DNA of 19,241 nt, taken from JBOHRE01 sp050732635 (GTDB lineage: Bacteria; Gemmatimonadota; Gemmatimonadetes; Longimicrobiales; RSA9). The notes beneath the pieces are model-generated. The model saw only the letters and a program-made list of their open reading frames with translations, was not told the origin of the DNA and ran no database searches. The stretch lies in assembly GCA_050732635.1 (NCBI GenBank), contig JBOHRE010000061.1:1-19241 (forward strand). Reading direction: 5' to 3'. The translations under genes and the position numbers were made by a program. This document shows, one piece after another, positions 15,468-19,241 of this stretch. Each line of letters begins with the position of its first letter. The stretch's first letter is position 1.

Positions 15468-16091
15468 TTACTCGGGGCGGTTCAGATAGTTCCCCAGCAG
15501 GCGGTTGAGGGCGCTCAGGACCGCGCTCGCAGCGGCGCGTCGTGGATCGTCGGTCTGCATGACGGAGCCCACGAAGTGTTGCGGGGTGGGGCGGGTGCGA
15601 TGCAGGGAGGCCACGACGAGCTCGGCATCGAAGGCTCGGACCTGCTTGACGCCGGTCAGCCGTAAGTCGAGATCGGACTCCACGACGCACACGATGGCGC
15701 GCAAGGCGGCGAGTGCGGCGGTGCGAAGCTCGATTGGATCCGCCCGCTCACCAGAGGCCTCTCCGGAAAACGTGTTGCCGTTCCACTCGAGGGTGACGCG
15801 GACGGTGGTCTGGCCGGGGGCGTCGACGCGGGCGACGTCCAGGAGCCGAACCCGGCGATCCGGCGGCTTGGCGTCGGCGACGACACGGACTCGCAGCGGG
15901 TCCTGGTCGGTCTCGGCGAGCTCGCCCACGAATTCGGCAGCGCGGCGGCGGATGGCGTCGGGGTCGACGGCGGCATCGCAGACGATCCACAGAATGGCCC
16001 TGGCCGGGTCGAGGATCGCGGCCTCGACGCCGGGCAGCTCCTGCACCGCCTTGCGGAGCGCCTCGCGGTCCAGTGTCTGATGAGCCGACAC
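15468..16091 (-). CDS. Conserved-looking protein of unknown function (207 residues)
   Basis: I do not recognise a named family. From GTG 16091 the product has 207 residues in two parts. Residues 1 to about 75 (LPGVEAAILDPARAILWIVCD, VDPDAIRRRAAEFV) resemble a small alpha/beta ferredoxin-like unit. Residues from about 80 onward (RVRLLDVARVD, TVRVTLEWNGNTFSGEA, then a long Ala-rich helix and VRAFDAELVVASL) suggest strands followed by helices, and the protein ends in ALNRLLGNYLNRPE. There is no signal peptide or membrane helix. The frame is open to 16187, but a strong promoter at 16158-16187 makes that longer start impossible, and GTG 16091 is the first sensible codon after it. The ribosome binding site is weak. 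It stands alone between two hairpins, so it is probably transcribed alone. Confidence 0.75.
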   Translation of the reverse strand: MSAHQTLDREALRKAVQELPGVEAAILDPARAILWIVCDAAVDPDAIRRRAAEFVGELAETDQDPLRVRVVADAKPPDRRVRLLDVARVDAPGQTTVRVTLEWNGNTFSGEASGERADPIELRTAALAALRAIVCVVESDLDLRLTGVKQVRAFDAELVVASLHRTRPTPQHFVGSVMQTDDPRRAAASAVLSALNRLLGNYLNRPE

Positions 16092-16157
16092 GGAGCCAGT
16101 CCGGTTTCGGGTTGCGGAGAAACGCGTTCGAGGGCGAGAACGCTCAGGTGCGAAGCG

Positions 16158-16187
16158 AAGATAGGAGTGGGCGGAAAGGGGTGTCAA
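16158..16187 (-). promoter_or_regulatory. Sigma70-like promoter for the unknown gene at 16091
   Basis: On the minus strand TTGACA (16187-16182) is followed by 18 bases and TATCTT (16163-16158). The -35 is a perfect consensus and the -10 is a fair match; CTATCT would give 17 bases. Transcription would begin near 16150, giving a leader of about 60 bases before GTG 16091. The -35 sits in the loop of the terminator-like hairpin at 16169-16204. Confidence 0.65.
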
Positions 16188-16204
16188 GCAGCCCCTTTCG
16201 GCCC
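16169..16204 (-). terminator. Terminator-like hairpin after the eRF1-like gene
   Basis: GAAAGGGG (16174-16181) pairs with CCCCTTTC (16192-16199) around a 10 base loop. After one G-G mismatch the stem extends by GGGC/GCCC (16169-16172 with 16201-16204). It starts 16 bases past the stop of the gene ending at 16221. On the minus strand it is followed by a pyrimidine-rich stretch without a clean T tract. Confidence 0.55.
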
Positions 16205-16220
16205 TATGCCAGGATGGCGG

Positions 16221-17345
16221 TCAGAACCGGAGCAGTGCGCCGACGCCGTCGAGGTCGCGCAGCGCGGACGCGTCGGTGAATTCGACGCGGGCGTCCTGCT
16301 CGGCGGCCAAACGGATCATGGTTTCGACGAGCTCGACGCCGTCGCGCGTCTGGCCGCCGCAGTAGGGGCAGTGAGCGTGCACGGCCTCGATATAAAAGCC
16401 GCATTGCACGCAGCGCGCGCCGGTGCGCTCGACGTTGCGGGCCACGACAAGTGTTTCCACCTTCCCCTCCTGGAGCCGCTGAAGGGTCTCGGAGAACCCC
16501 GACGTGGCAAAGTGGTGCTGGCCCACGCGGTCGCGCAGCAGCTCCACGGCAGCGGCCTCCTGGCGGACATCCCACTCGCGGAACAGCGGCTCGAGCCGTT
16601 CGAGGACCTCGGCGCCGGAGGCGTCGATCGGCGCGTGGCCGGTGTGGATGATGCGGGATTTGAGCGCCTCGGCGAGGTAGTCCGTGAAGTGCTTCACGTT
16701 CTCGTCGGTCCCGAGGATCACGAAGTGATCGGGCGCGTAGCGCCGGTCGAACTGGTCGACCTCCTTGGCGAACTCTCGGAAGAAGTGCTTCACCTCTTCG
16801 GCTTTGCGCTTCTGGAAATCCGGCGCGGAGTAGCCGCCGCGCTTGATGTCATGTGGCGTTGGATAGGGGTCGGTCTCGACCTGATGCTCGTGCAACGAGC
16901 GTCCCATGCTGACGTTGAGCATGCGGAGGTGCTCGCGATCGACCAGGAGCACACCATAGCGGTGGTAGCGGTTCAGCAGATGCACGAGGGGGCCGACCTT
17001 CGGATGATCGCCGACGCTCAGACCGTTGATCAGGTGCGCGGGAAATTGGAGCACCTCGAGCCAACCTCCGCCCAGCTCCCCGAAGGCGGCCACGCTCTTG
17101 TTCGCCTCATCGAATTCATGATCGATCCAGCGCTCGACTGCGGTCAACGCAGCATCCAGATCCTCCGCGAGATAACCATTGCGAGCACCGCCTTCCCCGG
17201 CGAACAGTGAACGCTGCTGGCTGAGAAAGATCGTGTAGGTGCGCTTGTTGTCCGAATTGACGGACATATCGAGGAACAGAGAGAAGACGGGCTTTTCGCC
17301 ACGCTCGTGGCGCAGGATGCGGCGGAGGTCGTCCTTGGAGATCAT
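16221..17345 (-). CDS. eRF1-fold (baeRF/Vms1-like) protein with C-terminal zinc ribbon
   Basis: The 374-residue product resembles bacterial relatives of eRF1/Pelota and Vms1, proteins that act on peptidyl-tRNA or stalled ribosomes. An N-terminal domain (ISKDDLRRILRHERGEKPVFSLFLDM) is followed by a middle domain with YGVLLVDREHLRMLNV and the segment RGGYSAPDFQKRKAEEVKHFF. I align this with the eRF1 GGQSALRFARLR segment, so the catalytic GGQ reads GGY at residues 170-172. The third domain carries HHFATSGFSETLQRLQEGKVETLVV, Pelota-like. A zinc ribbon uses Cys312, 315, 326 and 329 (CVQC and CPYC). The alternative start GTG 17423 falls 19 bases after the guaB terminator hairpin and adds low-complexity sequence, so ATG 17345 is preferred; no strong ribosome binding site is seen for either. 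Function is inferred from fold only. Confidence 0.8.
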   Translation of the reverse strand: MISKDDLRRILRHERGEKPVFSLFLDMSVNSDNKRTYTIFLSQQRSLFAGEGGARNGYLAEDLDAALTAVERWIDHEFDEANKSVAAFGELGGGWLEVLQFPAHLINGLSVGDHPKVGPLVHLLNRYHRYGVLLVDREHLRMLNVSMGRSLHEHQVETDPYPTPHDIKRGGYSAPDFQKRKAEEVKHFFREFAKEVDQFDRRYAPDHFVILGTDENVKHFTDYLAEALKSRIIHTGHAPIDASGAEVLERLEPLFREWDVRQEAAAVELLRDRVGQHHFATSGFSETLQRLQEGKVETLVVARNVERTGARCVQCGFYIEAVHAHCPYCGGQTRDGVELVETMIRLAAEQDARVEFTDASALRDLDGVGALLRF

Positions 17346-17441
17346 GTGCGGTCCGGTCGTTTTACCAAGCGGGACAGCAGCGCCGACGGGCTCCTGCGCG
17401 CGGCGCCGGATAGGCAGCGGCACGACGAGCGAGGCGCAAGC

Positions 17442-17463
17442 TCCGTGCCCTATGGGGCACGGA
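17442..17463 (-). terminator. Terminator hairpin after guaB
   Basis: TCCGTGCCC (17442-17450) and GGGCACGGA (17455-17463) form a perfect 9 bp stem with a four-base loop. It lies 20 bases past the guaB stop codon at 17484. Only GCTTGCG follows on the minus strand, so there is no strong T tract. Read-through into the eRF1-like gene is possible, since I see no clear promoter between them. Confidence 0.6.
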
Positions 17464-17483
17464 TCGAAGGTGACCAGCCGGGC

Positions 17484-18959
17484 TCATAGCAGGTGATAAT
17501 TGGGCGCTTCGCGGGTGATAGCGACGTCGTGTGGATGCGACTCGCGGAGCCCGCCACCGGTAATCCGTAAGAAGCGTGAGCGCGTGCGCAATGCTTCGAT
17601 ATCGGCGGTGCCGCAGTAGCCCATGCCGCTACGAAGGCCACCAATAAGCTGATAGATGACGTCGCTGACGGGCCCCTTGTAGGGCACGCGCGCTTCGATC
17701 CCTTCGGGCACGAGCTTGCGGACGCCGACGCGTTCGTCCTGGAAGTAGCGGTCCGCCGAGCCCTCCTCCATGGCGGAGAGCGAGCCCATCCCTCGAACGG
17801 TCTTGTAGCGCCGGCCCTCCAGCAGGAACGTCTCCCCGGGGCTTTCTTCCGTGCCGCCGAGGAGCGAGCCCATCATGACGCTGTCGGCGCCGCCAGCGAT
17901 CGCCTTGACGATGTCGCCGGAGTACTTGATACCCCCGTCGGCGATCACGGGCACGCGGCCATCGGCGCCGCCCACGGCGTCCATGATCGCCGTAAGCTGA
18001 GGTACGCCAACACCGGTGACCACGCGCGTCGTACAGATGCTTCCCGGACCGATGCCGACCTTGACGGCATCGGCCCCTCGTTCGACGAGCGCGGCTGCGC
18101 CCTCGGCCGTGCCGATGTTGCCGGCGATCAACTGGGTGTCGGGATACCGCTCGCGGACCCGCGACAGCGCACGCAGGACCCCTTCGGAGTGACCGTGCGC
18201 GGTGTCGATGACGAGCACATCGACGCCGGCATCGACCAGGGCGGCGGCGCGATCCATGTCGGTTGGCGACGTGCCGATCGCGCCGCCGACTCGAAGCCGC
18301 CCATGCTCATCCTTGCACGCGTTGGGAAACCGCCGGCGCTTGAAGATGTCCTTCACTGTAATCAGCCCGCGCAGCCGGCCCTGGGCGTCGATGACCGGCA
18401 GCTTTTCGATCCGGTGTTGGTGCAGAATACGTTCGGCATCCTCGAGCGAGGTGCCGACGGGTGCGGTGATCAGACCTTCGCGCGTCATGACCTCGCGAAT
18501 GGGCCGCTCGTAATGCGTCTCGAACTGCAGATCGCGATTCGTGATAATGCCGACGAGGCGTCGATCGTCGTCGACGATGGGCACGCCGCTGATCCCGAAC
18601 TGCTCCATCAGGAGGAGCGCGTCGCTGATCGGTCGCTCGGGGGTGAGCGTGATCGGGTTGAGAATCATGCCGCTCTCGGACCGCTTCACGCGATCGATTT
18701 CGGCCGCATGCCGGTCGATCGGCATGTTCTTGTGGATGATGCCGATGCCCCCTTCGCGCGCCATGGCGACGCCCATGCGCCATTCGGTGACGGTGTCCAT
18801 GGCCGCTGCGACTAGCGGAATCGACAGGCTGATGTGCCGGGTCAGGCGAGTGCGGATATCGGTTTCATTGGGGTGCACCTGCGAGTGAGACGGGACCAGC
18901 AGCACATCATCGAACGTGAGGCCGTCGCCGAGGACGCGGTCTGGGTCAGCGTGCGCCAT
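17484..18959 (-). CDS. guaB: Inosine-5'-monophosphate dehydrogenase GuaB
   Basis: GuaB oxidises IMP to XMP with NAD, the committed step of guanine nucleotide synthesis. From ATG 18959 it has 491 residues, close to E. coli (488). The (beta/alpha)8 barrel starts with LTFDDVLLVPSHSQV. Two CBS domains are inserted at about 95-150 (ISGVPIVDDDRRLVGIITNRDL) and 155-212 (IEKLPVIDAQGRLRGLITVKDI). The catalytic Cys309 lies in GIGPGSICTTRVV; GGIKYSGDIVKAIAGGA and MMGSLLGGTEESPGE bind phosphate, and the mobile flap region includes EARVPYKGPVSD. The tail HPHDVAITREAPNY is family-typical. An in-frame TTG at 18986 is less likely because it lies within the T run after the leader hairpin. A consensus-like promoter and an attenuator-like hairpin precede the gene. 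Confidence 0.97.
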   Translation of the reverse strand: MAHADPDRVLGDGLTFDDVLLVPSHSQVHPNETDIRTRLTRHISLSIPLVAAAMDTVTEWRMGVAMAREGGIGIIHKNMPIDRHAAEIDRVKRSESGMILNPITLTPERPISDALLLMEQFGISGVPIVDDDRRLVGIITNRDLQFETHYERPIREVMTREGLITAPVGTSLEDAERILHQHRIEKLPVIDAQGRLRGLITVKDIFKRRRFPNACKDEHGRLRVGGAIGTSPTDMDRAAALVDAGVDVLVIDTAHGHSEGVLRALSRVRERYPDTQLIAGNIGTAEGAAALVERGADAVKVGIGPGSICTTRVVTGVGVPQLTAIMDAVGGADGRVPVIADGGIKYSGDIVKAIAGGADSVMMGSLLGGTEESPGETFLLEGRRYKTVRGMGSLSAMEEGSADRYFQDERVGVRKLVPEGIEARVPYKGPVSDVIYQLIGGLRSGMGYCGTADIEALRTRSRFLRITGGGLRESHPHDVAITREAPNYHLL

Positions 18960-18984
18960 GACGAACCATCGGCTCGATGGATGC

Positions 18985-19037
18985 AAAAACGCCCGCGCTA
19001 CGGGCGCGCCGGTTCGGCGCTGCAGTCTGCGGGCGTG
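18985..19037 (-). promoter_or_regulatory. Attenuator-like hairpin in the guaB leader
   Basis: On the minus strand CGCCCG (19006-19001) pairs with CGGGCG (18995-18990) around a five-base loop and is followed at once by TTTTT (18989-18985). This is a compact intrinsic-terminator shape, 26 bases before the guaB start codon. Upstream, ACGCCCGC (19037-19030) is a perfect complement of GCGGGCGT (18996-18989), which contains the 3' arm of that hairpin. A further small hairpin, GCGCCG/CGGCGC, lies between them. Two mutually exclusive folds are therefore possible. Confidence 0.55.
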
Positions 19038-19079
19038 AGTCCTGAGGTCGGCGGAGTCTGGCCGATCGCTCCATGGGGA

Positions 19080-19109
19080 AGTTTAGGGCCGCGCGCCGTG
19101 CACTGTCAA
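19080..19109 (-). promoter_or_regulatory. Sigma70-like promoter for guaB
   Basis: On the minus strand TTGACA (19109-19104) is followed by 18 bases and TAAACT (19085-19080); CTAAAC would give 17 bases. The -35 is a perfect consensus. Transcription should begin near 19073, giving a leader of about 114 bases that includes the attenuator-like hairpin. Confidence 0.7.
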
Positions 19110-19125
19110 GCGCTAGCCGGGTCGG

Positions 19126-19241
19126 TCAGGTGCGCGATTCACCTACGGACCGGCCGCCGGGGAGCGCGCGCGGCGGCTCCGCGGTCGGCTCCGGCTCGGT
19201 GGAATCGAGGCGCGCAGGTTCCAGCGCTGGCGGCGACGCGC
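19126..19241 (-). CDS. Possible C-terminal end of an unknown gene (cut by window)
   Basis: One minus-strand frame is open from the window edge to a TGA at 19128-19126. It encodes about 37 residues rich in Pro, Glu and Ala (LDSTEPEPTAEPP), as in a disordered C-terminal tail. The other two minus-strand frames also stay open for similar lengths but are Arg-rich, which is typical of shadows in GC-rich DNA. The guaB promoter begins 16 bases after the stop. No function can be proposed. Confidence 0.3.
   Translation of the reverse strand, partial: ASPPALEPARLDSTEPEPTAEPPRALPGGRSVGESRT

Noticed and set aside
16092..16187. Longer N-terminus for the unknown protein, starting at 16187
   Set aside because: It would begin within the terminator hairpin and the -35 element of the promoter that appears to drive this gene.
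16080..17210. 376-codon plus-strand open frame opposite the eRF1-like gene
   Set aside because: The minus-strand product has coherent domains and a zinc ribbon; the plus-strand frame has no ribosome binding site or family features.
1..19241. Mobile elements, CRISPR arrays, toxin-antitoxin or defence genes, tRNA or rRNA
   Set aside because: I saw no transposase, integrase, direct-repeat array, nuclease-type defence motif or RNA-gene signature on either strand.

Overview
The window is high-GC bacterial chromosome, densely packed, with no mobile element, CRISPR array, tRNA or rRNA that I can recognise. A SurA-like chaperone, a lipoprotein with a standard lipobox, FtsEX with an EnvC-like partner and several lytic transglycosylases point to a diderm bacterium. 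Protein style and gene order suggest Gemmatimonadota or a close relative. That placement is inference from recalled sequence character, not a database result.

Plus-strand half (1-13419). It opens with the 3' part of a membrane protein resembling the C-terminal region of BatA-type proteins, followed by mfd (transcription-repair coupling factor). Two parvulin-type peptidyl-prolyl isomerases come next: a lipoprotein and a SurA-like periplasmic protein. The SurA-like gene heads a tight run: surA-like, pdxA, ftsE, ftsX, an envC-like LytM protein, holB and moaC. From pdxA to moaC the genes overlap or are separated by only a few bases, so they are probably co-transcribed and partly translationally coupled. 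The run links outer-membrane protein folding, vitamin B6 synthesis, septal cell-wall hydrolysis, replication and molybdenum cofactor synthesis. A small membrane-anchored lytic transglycosylase ends this half.

Minus-strand half (19241-13437). In the direction of transcription it contains a possible 3' end of an unknown gene, guaB (IMP dehydrogenase), an eRF1-fold (baeRF/Vms1-like) protein with a zinc ribbon, a conserved-looking protein of unknown function, a MltD-like lytic transglycosylase with two LysM domains, and a small 77-residue unknown protein. The two halves converge at 13419/13437 with 17 bases between stop codons.

Regulatory signals are clearest on the minus strand. Two sigma70-like promoters share the string GCTTGACA, one before guaB and one before the unknown protein at 16091. 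Terminator-like hairpins follow guaB, the eRF1-like gene and the MltD-like gene. The guaB leader carries a hairpin followed by five T residues just before the start codon, and an upstream segment could compete for one arm of it, which suggests transcription attenuation. The promoter at 16158-16187 lies inside the terminator hairpin of the preceding gene.

Most of the window is ordinary housekeeping sequence. The best leads are the eRF1-like protein whose GGQ motif reads GGY, the EnvC-like protein that has lost its zinc site, the guaB leader, and the structured leader of the LysM transglycosylase gene.
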